DNA of 64,000 nt from assembly GCF_001761465.1 (NCBI RefSeq), contig NZ_CP017479.1:4278001-4342000 (forward strand), given 5' to 3'. Of the stretch, positions 16,702 to 23,957 are shown piece by piece. This DNA comes from Flavobacterium gilvum. GTDB lineage: Bacteria > Bacteroidota > Bacteroidia > Flavobacteriales > Flavobacteriaceae. Position 1 is the stretch's first letter; every line of letters begins with the position of its first letter. The position numbers and the translations under genes are program-made. Below the pieces are notes generated by a model that saw only the letters and a list, made by a program, of their open reading frames with translations, did not search any database and had not been told where the DNA came from.

Positions 16702-17108
16702 TTACTTTCCTTTCTTTGGTATTCGCTCCGTATTTTCAATGTGTTTTATAAAATCATTTTCCACAGGAGACAATTCATTTATTGTTAATTCTTTATTCGA
16801 AATTGGGTTCCTCTGTGCGACTTTACACGGTAACCAACCGAAATTATTACGTCAATATTGTAGAATGTTGTTTCATAATTTTTCCCATCAGAAGCAGTAT
16901 GTCGGAATTTCCGACTAACTAAAATTTCTTCCAGTTCTCCTTCCTTGAAAATGTTACCCAAATATTCAGTAATGGTAACTCTATTCTTTTGAAATAAGTC
17001 AGCCATTTGTGCTTGGGTAAGCCAAACCGTTTCTTCAAGAAGACGCGTTTCTATTTTGGTCGTTCCATCTTCGGTTTGATAAATCAGTATATTCGATACG
17101 TTTTCCAT
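16702..17108 (-). pseudogene. RhuM family protein remnant with large internal deletion
   Basis: The first about 104 codons from the ATG at 17108 encode a clear RhuM N-terminus (TVWLTQAQMADLFQKNRVTI, VISVGYRVKSHRGTQFRI). The frame then stops at 16785. About 80 bp further, in another frame, NELSPVENDFIKHIENTE matches the LSPVE-type tail of RhuM proteins and ends 1 bp before cobU. RhuM proteins are normally about 330-350 residues, so roughly 200 internal residues have been deleted and the ends joined out of frame. Nothing suggests that the 107-residue product is functional. Confidence 0.8.
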
Positions 17109-17123
17109 AGTGTAAATTTAAAA

Positions 17124-17486
17124 TCAATACGGGCAATGTGTGCAATCGCTTTTACAACAATATCCCCGTTTGAGATGAAACCAAGGCTTAAAAACATAGT
17201 TCCCGTCTTCAAAATAATAATCAATTCCTTCGATTATGTTTGTGGTTTCGGGCAATAACGAAGCTTTGTTTCCAATGGCCGTTTCAGGAGTTATGGTCGC
17301 TACAAATTCATCAATTTTGTGGGAACAAACTTTTTTGAAACAACTCGGACAAAGACAATCTGCGCTATCAAGAGGATTGAAAATAGGTGGAAAATCATTG
17401 CACCAGCAAGCTTTGCCTTCTGCAGTATCTCCACAATCAAAAGCTATTTGACAAATAGAACAATGTTTCACTTTTATTGTATTCAT
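17124..17486 (-). CDS. Cysteine-rich CWC / DUF5522 protein
   Basis: A 120-residue cytoplasmic protein with 13 cysteines. The N-terminal half matches the cysteine-rich CWC type (CSICQIAFDCG, ACWCNDFP, CLCPSCFKKVC). The C-terminal 40 residues match DUF5522 (YYFEDGNYVFKPWFHLKRGY followed by CCKSDCTHCPY). The two modules are separate small families in many genomes; here they are joined. Both look like metal-binding knuckles, but no function is known to me. It is divergent from btuF, with 84 bp between, and lies next to the rhuM remnant. Confidence 0.78.
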   Translation of the reverse strand: MNTIKVKHCSICQIAFDCGDTAEGKACWCNDFPPIFNPLDSADCLCPSCFKKVCSHKIDEFVATITPETAIGNKASLLPETTNIIEGIDYYFEDGNYVFKPWFHLKRGYCCKSDCTHCPY

Positions 17487-17540
17487 TTGGTAAAGATAGC
17501 GTTTGTCTTATTTTTTACTTCAAAAATTTATAATTTGCTA

Positions 17541-17548
17541 TACCTTTG
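17541..17548 (+). promoter_or_regulatory. Probable -7 element for btuF
   Basis: TACCTTTG matches TANNTTTG exactly and lies 23 bp before the btuF ATG. No riboswitch is seen in the 84-bp gap, so the importer does not share the btuB control element. Confidence 0.4.
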
Positions 17549-17570
17549 CTCTTATTGAAAAAACTAAAAT

Positions 17571-18713
17571 ATGCGATTTTCGTTCTACAAAGTTATTTTA
17601 TTAGTCCTTCTTTTTTCATTTATTGGATGCAAAAAAAATGAAAAAAGTGATATTCAAAATGATGTCAACAGCCCAAATAGTATCCATTATGCCAAAAGTT
17701 TGGCAATTCACAAACACGAAGGTTTTACCGTTGTGACGGTTTCAAATCCATGGCCGGATGCCGTAAAAGATTTCACTTATATTCTAAAAGAAAAAAACGG
17801 AATTGTTCCTGATAGTTTAAAAAAATACACTCAAATTTCGGTTCCATTGAAATCTATTGTCGTGACATCGACCACAAATATTCCTTTTCTGGAAATGTTG
17901 GGTGTAGAAAAATCGTTGGTTGGATTTCCGCACACCGATTATATTTCATCCGAAAAAACAAGGACTTTAATTGACGCCGGTTTGGTTAAAAATGTGGGAC
18001 AAAACGAAAAACTCAATATTGAACAACTTATCGATTTGGCACCAGAACTCATTGTAACTTTTGGCATTGACAACAATAATCCCAGTATCGAAAATTTACA
18101 AAAAAGCGGTTTAAATGTATTGATTCAAGCCGATTGGATGGAGCAATCTCCGCTTGGAAAAGCAGAATGGCTAAAATTGTACGGCGCATTATTTGTTAAA
18201 GAAAAAGAAGCCGATATTTTATTCGAAAACATTGTGAAAGAATATAATAATGCTTTGGAATTGGTTGCCACCAAAAAACCAACTTCGACTGTTTTATATG
18301 GTTCAATGTATCAAGACCAATGGTTTGTAGCTCGCGGAAGCAGCTGGGTTGCCCAATTTATGAAAGACGCCAAAGCAGATTATCTCTGGAAAAACCTTGA
18401 TGGCACGGGAAGTCTCGGTTTGTCATTTGAAAACATATTGGACAAGGCCAAAACAGCCAACTTCTGGATTGCAACCGGTTCGTTCAAATCATTGGCCGAA
18501 CTGGAAAAAGCTAATCCGCATTACAGCCAGTTTACTGCTTTCGCTAATAAAAATATTTACACTTTTGAAGGAAAACTAGGCGCTACCGGCGGTACGGTTT
18601 TTTATGAATTATCCCCTGCCAGACCCGATTTGGTTTTGAAAGATTATATCAAAATTTTTCATCCGGAATTACTTCCGAATTATAATTTTACTTTTGCTAA
18701 AAAATTAAATTAA
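17571..18713 (+). CDS. btuF: B12-type ABC transporter substrate-binding lipoprotein
   Basis: A 380-residue periplasmic-binding protein of the cobalamin/iron-siderophore class, with lipobox FIGCKK (Cys20). The two-lobed fold is visible: VVTSTTNIPFLEMLGVEKSL and ELIVTFGIDNNNPSIENLQK in lobe one, then a long helix and a second lobe with FVARGSSWVAQFMKDA and YELSPARPDLVLKDYIKI. It is followed by a FecCD-type permease and an ATPase. Position beside cob genes and btuB makes corrinoid the probable cargo; a siderophore cannot be excluded from the protein alone. Confidence 0.85.
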   Translation: MRFSFYKVILLVLLFSFIGCKKNEKSDIQNDVNSPNSIHYAKSLAIHKHEGFTVVTVSNPWPDAVKDFTYILKEKNGIVPDSLKKYTQISVPLKSIVVTSTTNIPFLEMLGVEKSLVGFPHTDYISSEKTRTLIDAGLVKNVGQNEKLNIEQLIDLAPELIVTFGIDNNNPSIENLQKSGLNVLIQADWMEQSPLGKAEWLKLYGALFVKEKEADILFENIVKEYNNALELVATKKPTSTVLYGSMYQDQWFVARGSSWVAQFMKDAKADYLWKNLDGTGSLGLSFENILDKAKTANFWIATGSFKSLAELEKANPHYSQFTAFANKNIYTFEGKLGATGGTVFYELSPARPDLVLKDYIKIFHPELLPNYNFTFAKKLN

Positions 18714-18727
18714 ATACAACTTACGAA

Positions 18728-18756
18728 ACCTAACAGGTTTTAAAAACCTGTTAGGT
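18728..18756. repeat. Inverted repeat between btuF and btuC
   Basis: ACCTAACAGGTTT (18728-18740) and AAACCTGTTAGGT (18744-18756) form a 13-bp perfect hairpin with a 3-nt loop, 15 bp after the btuF stop and 20 bp before the btuC start. There is no T-run, so it is not a standard terminator. It could act as a processing or stability hairpin that sets the ratio of binding protein to permease. Confidence 0.8.
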
Positions 18757-18775
18757 CTTTGCTAAAAAAGGTAAA

Positions 18776-19804
18776 TTGAACAATCCTAAAAGAAATACAA
18801 TCCTATTTTCATTCCTTTTTTTAGGGCTGATTGTGCTATTTTTTGCAAACATCAGTTTGGGGTCGATTGCGATACCTTTCAAAGAAGTGTACACCAGTTT
18901 GACAGGCGGTCAATCTAGTAAATCGACTTGGGAATATATCATCATCAATTACCGCTTACCCAAAGCGATTACAGCGGTTTTGGTTGGAATGGGATTATCA
19001 ATCAGTGGATTATTAATGCAGACCTTATTCCGAAACCCGCTCGCAGGTCCTTATGTTTTGGGGCTTAGCTCAGGCGCGAGTTTGGGAGTTGCTTTTGTCA
19101 TATTGGGAGCCAGCATATTACCCTCCTTTTTAAGCGGTGTTCTATTGTCGCCTTACGGAATCGTTTTGGCATCAACTCTAGGAAGTACTTCTGTTTTATT
19201 ATTGGTTTTATTGGTTTCCCAACGTTTACGAGACACGATGGCAATTTTGATTGTCGGTTTGATGTTTGGCAGTTTTACCAGTGCTGTTGTTGGGGTTCTT
19301 ACCTATTTCAGTTCTGCGGAACAGTTGCAAAAATTTACTTTTTGGTCTCTGGGAAATCTCGGCAATTTGTCCTGGACATCGATTCTTATTTTAACCATTT
19401 GCGTGTTGTTTGGGTTGCTTCTTAGTTTACTAAGCATCAAGCCTTTGAACGCACTACTATTGGGTGAAAATTATGCCAAAAGTATGGGGTTGAATTTCAA
19501 AAAAGCCCGACTAATCATCATAATTGCAACTGGAATTCTAGCAGGAAGCATAACGGCTTATGCAGGACCAATTGCTTTTGTCGGGTTGGCGGTTCCCCAT
19601 ATTGCAAAATTGGTGTTTCAAACCAGTAACCATACGGTTTTGTTCTGGAGTACTTTACTTTTTGGAGCGGGAATTATGTTGATTTGTGATGTGGTTTCCC
19701 AAATGCCGGGAATGGATATTACGTTGCCAATCAATGCAATTACTTCCATATTGGGAGCACCGGTTGTTATTTGGTTGTTGGTCCGAAAGAGGAATTTTAG
19801 ATGA
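18776..19804 (+). CDS. btuC: FecCD/BtuC family ABC transporter permease
   Basis: A 342-residue inner-membrane permease with about 10 hydrophobic segments. The FecCD hallmarks are all present: NYRLPKAITAVLVGMGLSIS, LMQTLFRNPLAGPYVLGLSS, the coupling region VGLAVPHIAKL, and LLCGAG-like LFGAGIMLICDVVSQ near the end. It pairs with the binding protein upstream and the ATPase 110 bp downstream. The start codon is TTG at 18776; no ATG upstream gives a better N-terminus. Confidence 0.9.
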   Translation: MNNPKRNTILFSFLFLGLIVLFFANISLGSIAIPFKEVYTSLTGGQSSKSTWEYIIINYRLPKAITAVLVGMGLSISGLLMQTLFRNPLAGPYVLGLSSGASLGVAFVILGASILPSFLSGVLLSPYGIVLASTLGSTSVLLLVLLVSQRLRDTMAILIVGLMFGSFTSAVVGVLTYFSSAEQLQKFTFWSLGNLGNLSWTSILILTICVLFGLLLSLLSIKPLNALLLGENYAKSMGLNFKKARLIIIIATGILAGSITAYAGPIAFVGLAVPHIAKLVFQTSNHTVLFWSTLLFGAGIMLICDVVSQMPGMDITLPINAITSILGAPVVIWLLVRKRNFR

Positions 19805-19819
19805 TAATTGGAATCCTGC

Positions 19820-19902
19820 TTAACCACAAAGTCCGCAAGGGAGACGCTAAGTAAACAAAGCTTTGCGAACTTTGCGATATTCTTTGTGCCCTTTGCGGTT
19901 AA
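19820..19902. repeat. CGCAAAG-type imperfect palindrome, copy 1
   Basis: The ends TTAACCACAAAG (19820-19831) and CTTTGCGGTTAA (19891-19902) are inverted with one mismatch, and the interior is rich in CGCAAAG/CTTTGCG. Related copies are at 29348-29424 and 58263-58326. It sits between btuC and btuD without interrupting either. Confidence 0.75.
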
Positions 19903-19914
19903 AAAAAATAAAAT

Positions 19915-20694
19915 ATGTCAAACAATATCTTAACCACTCAAAATTTAAGCATTGGTTATTCCTCCAAAAAGGAAACAATAACCATTGCCGAAAACCTCAA
20001 CCTGAACTTACAGGCAGGAAAATTGACTGCTTTGATTGGTGCCAATGGTATTGGAAAATCGACTTTGTTGCGCACGATTACTGGGATTCAAAAACCTTTG
20101 CAGGGAACTGTATTTCTGAATGATAAAAAAATATCCAGTTATGAACCTTTAGCTTTAGCACAAAACTTAAGCATGGTTTTGACCGAAAAATTGCCTCCGA
20201 GTAATTTAACTGTTTTTGAATTGGTGGCATTGGGTCGCCAGCCTTACACCAATTGGATTGGGACTTTATCGGATGCAGACATTCAAATTGTTCAGAATGC
20301 GATAGAATTGACGCAAATTAGTCATTTGTCCCAAAAAAAACATTACGAAATAAGTGATGGCCAACTCCAAAAGGTTTTAATTGCTAGAGCTTTGGCACAA
20401 GACACCCCTTTGATTATTTTGGACGAGCCCACAACTCATTTGGATTTACTGCATAAAGTTTCGTTGCTGAAACTCTTAAAAAAACTAACCCACGAAACCG
20501 GAAAATGCATTTTGTTTTCGACTCACGATATCGAAATGGCTATTCAATTGAGTGACGAAATGATTATTATGACTCCCGAAACAGTGGTACAGGACGAACC
20601 TTGTAATTTAATACGCAAAGGAAGTTTCAATACTTTATTCAAAGATGAACATATCGTTTTTGATAATGAAAAAGGGAAGTTCATAATTGTTTAA
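19915..20694 (+). CDS. btuD: ABC transporter ATP-binding protein (BtuD/FecE type)
   Basis: A 259-residue ATPase energising the importer. The Walker A region is GANGIGKST (about residues 43-51), with a Q-loop near LAQNLSMVLTE. The signature region is degenerate: EISDGQLQKVLIARALAQ carries SDGQ instead of SGGQ. Walker B is LIILDEPTTHLDL and the H-loop is FSTHDIE. It follows the permease gene after a palindromic repeat. The SDGQ signature is a conservative change also seen in this transporter class, so activity is expected. Confidence 0.9.
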   Translation: MSNNILTTQNLSIGYSSKKETITIAENLNLNLQAGKLTALIGANGIGKSTLLRTITGIQKPLQGTVFLNDKKISSYEPLALAQNLSMVLTEKLPPSNLTVFELVALGRQPYTNWIGTLSDADIQIVQNAIELTQISHLSQKKHYEISDGQLQKVLIARALAQDTPLIILDEPTTHLDLLHKVSLLKLLKKLTHETGKCILFSTHDIEMAIQLSDEMIIMTPETVVQDEPCNLIRKGSFNTLFKDEHIVFDNEKGKFIIV

Positions 20695-20898
20695 TTTCTG
20701 CTTTTTTTTTTGAACCTTCGAAACCCTTTCTTTTCGGCATTATTTTTAAAAAACCAACTGTTATTTTTTTATTTTACAAATAAACACACTGAATAACAGA
20801 TAATTACATTTAAATAATGTAAATTTGTCCTCCTCATTTTTCACTCCCTGAGTCTTTACTGATCTACATTATTAAAAACAATTTTAAATTTTTTAATT

Positions 20899-21759
20899 AT
20901 GGAACATTTGTACAGAATCCCCAAAAAAATTATTGTTTTAGGTTTACTATTATTCTTTTTTTCCTGCAGTCAGGACGAAACGGTTAATAGCAATTTGCAA
21001 ACAAACGAGACCCAATCGTTTTCTGCAAAAATGAGTAACGAAAAACTCAATGTCTTTAAAGGTCCTGAAGTTGCGCTTGGATACGGAAAAGTACGTTCCT
21101 GGGTTAGCGTAAACAAAGAAGGATTCCCTAGTGAGATTGGAATTGAAATTACGCCGGAAGCCTTTAAAAACCTTTCCGATGAAAACGCAAAATCCGTTCC
21201 TCCAGAAGGAGCTACAATTGTTGTTCCATTGCATGAGAAAGCTATGCAATCAACTCCTTTTGACCACATTGGACTCAACTGGAATCCTCACGGACATGAA
21301 CCTGTAGGTTTTTTTGATGTACCACATTTTGACATTCATTTCTATATGATTTCTGTTGAAGAACAAATGGCAATACCGGCTTGGTCTCCCGCAACGAATG
21401 ACGCTTTCAATAACTACCCTCCTCCTGGTTATTTACCAGCTGATTACGGAACTCCTCCTGGTCCGGCAACTGCGGAAGCTGAAATGGGAAAACATTGGGC
21501 TCCCAATAATTTACCAACATTACTTCCTTTTACCAAAGTTTTGATTTATGGTACTTTTGATGGTGAATTCATTTTTATAGAACCAATGATTACTTTAAAC
21601 TATTTTCTTTCTAAAGAAGATTTCAGCATACCTTACTCACAACCTGATTTCTTTGCAAAATCTGGAAATTACCCAACAAAGTATAATGTTTTTCATAATT
21701 CTACTAACGGAAACACTTATGTTACACTAAGCGATTTTGTATGGCGAACAAAAAAATAA
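20899..21759 (+). CDS. Lipoprotein resembling DUF5602/TTHB210-like proteins
   Basis: A 286-residue lipoprotein (lipobox FFSCSQ, Cys23). The central part has a striking histidine-rich motif, HIGLNWNPHGHEP followed by VPHFDIHFYM (about residues 127-155), reminiscent of the DUF5602 (TTHB210-like) family and of a metal-binding site. A proline-rich segment NNYPPPGYLPADYGTPPGP follows. The gene stands alone, with a 200-bp leader and its own terminator. Function is unknown. Confidence 0.6.
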   Translation: MEHLYRIPKKIIVLGLLLFFFSCSQDETVNSNLQTNETQSFSAKMSNEKLNVFKGPEVALGYGKVRSWVSVNKEGFPSEIGIEITPEAFKNLSDENAKSVPPEGATIVVPLHEKAMQSTPFDHIGLNWNPHGHEPVGFFDVPHFDIHFYMISVEEQMAIPAWSPATNDAFNNYPPPGYLPADYGTPPGPATAEAEMGKHWAPNNLPTLLPFTKVLIYGTFDGEFIFIEPMITLNYFLSKEDFSIPYSQPDFFAKSGNYPTKYNVFHNSTNGNTYVTLSDFVWRTKK

Positions 21760-21764
21760 ATAAC

Positions 21765-21798
21765 AATGAGGAAGCAGAAAAACGTTTCCTCATTTTAC
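21765..21798 (+). terminator. Terminator after the DUF5602-like gene
   Basis: AATGAGGAA and TTCCTCATT form a 9-bp stem followed by a short T-rich tail. Confidence 0.65.
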
Positions 21799-21895
21799 TT
21801 CCTTATCTATTGTTTTCCAACAAGGAAAGAGACAATTTTTCTTTCTAAAACCATTCATAAGTTGTTTATCTTTGTAAGAGTCATAAAAACTAACT

Positions 21896-22396
21896 ATGAA
21901 ATACTTACTAAAAACAGCCTTGATTTTTTGGATTGCCATAGGTTCTGCACAGACAAAATTGGAATTGACACCAAAAGGTTTTCTTCCTTTGGAAATAGCA
22001 ATGCCAAATCATCCGATTAATGAATTAATAGAAATGTCCAAAGACTGGGCATATTCTCATTATTTTGTAAAAGGTTGTGATATTTTTGATGTTACCACAA
22101 ATTCCTTAACCATTGAAGCTCCTTATGAAAATGCGTATTATTACAGAAATCTAGGCGTAGAATATGATTTTGATATCAAATACACCCTTAAAATTGTGTT
22201 TGGAGAGAATCAAAAATATACACTTACTTTTACCGTAAAAGAAATTTACATCAATAATAATCCGATAAAGACAACTGTAACTGATTTTTTTACTTCCGAA
22301 GGTATATTAAAAGATGCTTTCAAAGAAGCAAAACCTTCATTGGAAATCAGCGTAAATAAAATTATAAAATCATATACTAAGTACATCGCCCAATAA
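21896..22396 (+). CDS. Small secreted protein, possibly DUF4468-like
   Basis: A 166-residue protein with a Sec signal peptide (MKYLLKTALIFWIAIGSAQ). The mature part alternates predicted strands and helices: FLPLEIAMPNHPINELIEMS, SLTIEAPYENAYYYRN, then a strand-rich YTLKIVFGENQKYTLTFTV. That order recalls DUF4468 proteins of Bacteroidetes, but the match is by eye only. It stands alone between the DUF5602-like gene and trmL (convergent). No catalytic motif is visible. Confidence 0.6.
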   Translation: MKYLLKTALIFWIAIGSAQTKLELTPKGFLPLEIAMPNHPINELIEMSKDWAYSHYFVKGCDIFDVTTNSLTIEAPYENAYYYRNLGVEYDFDIKYTLKIVFGENQKYTLTFTVKEIYINNNPIKTTVTDFFTSEGILKDAFKEAKPSLEISVNKIIKSYTKYIAQ

Positions 22397-22478
22397 GGAC
22401 ACATTCGCCGCAACATCTTAAAAACAAATTAGTTAAAAAGTATAAAGCAATTAAAAAAAAGAAACTTATATATTCATA

Positions 22479-22517
22479 AATCTGAAATCAAAAATCGTTA
22501 ATCAAAAATCTTCGATC
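22479..22517. repeat. GATT-type dispersed repeat overlapping the trmL 3' end
   Basis: AATC-N3-AATCGTTAATC pattern as at 12034-12071 and 13112-13159. The trmL stop codon (22498-22500) and its last codons (Lys-Ile-Phe-Asp) lie inside the repeat. Confidence 0.65.
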
Positions 22518-22959
22518 TAATTTGCCTTTTCGCCTCGCCGACCACAAAAGCAACGGAATTGGCAATATTAAAACTTCTAATTAATGGCGACATCGGAATG
22601 GTTAGGTGATTTTCGAATAACGCCAAAACCTCTTTACTCAAACCAACACTTTCTTTCCCAAAAACCAACCAATCTCCATCCTGGAATTTAGCATCATAAA
22701 TCGATGTTGAAGCATGGGAACTCATCAGGAAAACTCTTGATTTATCAGGAATTTGCAACATCCATTCCGCTATATTTTGGTATTCAGTTACATCCAGATG
22801 TACCCAATAATCGAGTCCGGAACGTTTCAGATTTTTATCATTAATAACAAATCCAAAAGGATGTATTAAATGTAAACGGCTTTCTGTGCCTACACACAAA
22901 CGGCCAATGTTTCCGGTATTATTTGGTATTTCAGGTTCTACGAGAACGATGTTTAGCAT
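22498..22959 (-). CDS. trmL: tRNA (cytidine(34)-2'-O)-methyltransferase
   Basis: A 153-residue SpoU-family methyltransferase with a trefoil knot. Family motifs are PEIPNNTGNIGRLC at the N-terminus, LVFGKESVGLS (motif 2) and IPMSPLIRSFNIANSVAFVV (motif 3, SAM-binding knot). It methylates the wobble ribose of tRNA-Leu isoacceptors; the minimal length fits TrmL. The last residues RSKIFD and the stop are encoded by a dispersed GATT-type repeat, and another copy lies just upstream at about 22962-23003. Confidence 0.92.
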   Translation of the reverse strand: MLNIVLVEPEIPNNTGNIGRLCVGTESRLHLIHPFGFVINDKNLKRSGLDYWVHLDVTEYQNIAEWMLQIPDKSRVFLMSSHASTSIYDAKFQDGDWLVFGKESVGLSKEVLALFENHLTIPMSPLIRSFNIANSVAFVVGEAKRQIRSKIFD

Positions 22960-22961
22960 TG

Positions 22962-23003
22962 TGATTTAAGATTTTTGATTACAGATTTTTGATTGCTGAT
23001 GGC
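22962..23003. repeat. GATT-type dispersed repeat upstream of trmL
   Basis: GTGATTTAAGATTTTTGATT is followed by a second ATTTTTGATT unit. It fills most of the 53-bp gap between trmL and the pseudouridine synthase gene. Together with the copy at 22479-22517 it brackets trmL. Confidence 0.55.
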
Positions 23004-23012
23004 ATCGGTAAT

Positions 23013-23609
23013 TTAGATTATTTGATTTTCAGAATTGATATTCTCATTGAAATCTTCAACTTCTAAAACTTCACCAGCTTTTAGGTCGAGCAAATGTACT
23101 TCTCCAATTCGGACTCTAATCAATCTCAGTGTCGGAAAACCAACAGCCGAAGTCATTTTGCGAACTTGCCGAAATTTTCCTTCGTTGACAGTAATAGAAG
23201 CCCAGGATGTGGGACCATGGCGTTCGTCACGAATCTTTTTCCCCCTAGGCCCAAAATTAGGAATTTCGTTTACAATAAAAGCTTCACAGGGTTTTGTTTT
23301 ATATTTCCCGCCGTTAAAACCAATTTCGACACCTTTTTTTAATTCTTCGATTGCCACTGGAGTGATAATCCCGTCGACTTGTACATAATATTCCTTATCG
23401 ACTTTTTTGCTCCGAATAATTTCACTCATTTTTCCGTCGGTAGTCAATAAAAGTAATCCTTCGGAATCTTCATCAAGTCGGCCAATAGCCATTGTTCCTT
23501 CGGGAAAATCATATAATTCTCCCAAGAGTTTCTTCTTGCGTTTTAATTCGTAGATAAATTGACTCAAATAACCGTATGGTTTATGAAGAATGAAATGACG
23601 GTGGGACAT
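23013..23609 (-). CDS. rRNA pseudouridine synthase, RsuA/RluE-like
   Basis: A 198-residue RNA pseudouridine synthase of the RsuA/RluB/E/F family. The catalytic aspartate is in GRLDEDSEGLLLLTTDG at about residues 43-59. KEYYVQVDG and the late GKFRQVRKMTSAVGFPTLRL segment are conserved. It lacks the N-terminal S4 domain, and its length fits the RluE group (23S U2457), but the exact target cannot be fixed from sequence. It lies upstream of trmL on the same strand, so two RNA-modification genes are adjacent. Confidence 0.88.
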   Translation of the reverse strand: MSHRHFILHKPYGYLSQFIYELKRKKKLLGELYDFPEGTMAIGRLDEDSEGLLLLTTDGKMSEIIRSKKVDKEYYVQVDGIITPVAIEELKKGVEIGFNGGKYKTKPCEAFIVNEIPNFGPRGKKIRDERHGPTSWASITVNEGKFRQVRKMTSAVGFPTLRLIRVRIGEVHLLDLKAGEVLEVEDFNENINSENQII

Positions 23610-23704
23610 TTTTGTTTTTTATTTTAGAAATGCAAAGATAGTTTTGTTTTTGAAGTTTATAACAAAATGAAATTGACCTAGAAATCGCATTAACATTTTT
23701 ATAG

Positions 23705-23835
23705 ATTTTTTCACGCAGATTTTTTTAATAGCACATAAAATAAAATTCGTGCAAATTACATCTAATACCTAATCTTAATTAAAATATCATTTTTCAAATT
23801 TGTGCTAATTTGTGGAATTTGTGGAATTTGTGGCC
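23705..23835. repeat. Dispersed repeat of the CACAAATT/AATTTGTG type
   Basis: The 348-bp gap before rmuC holds a degenerate palindromic repeat. It starts TTTTTCACGCAGATTTTT, continues with TTCGTGCAAATTACA and ends with repeated AATTTGTGGAATTTGTGG. Similar sequence occurs at 33893-34033, 39790-39905, 48884-49016 and 59152-59182. No gene was found in it. Confidence 0.6.
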
Positions 23836-23957
23836 ATCCCGTAATCCGATATTAATGTTGATTTATTATCGGAATCGGATAAATTCGTGAAATTTTATTT
23901 TTAAAAACTAAGTACTACGTATTAATGCGTACTTTTACGCTCTCAAAAAGAATATTT

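Noticed and set aside
16701..16739. Upstream start for cobU
   Set aside because: It would add the translated tail region of the rhuM remnant before the normal MIYLITGGERSGKS start.
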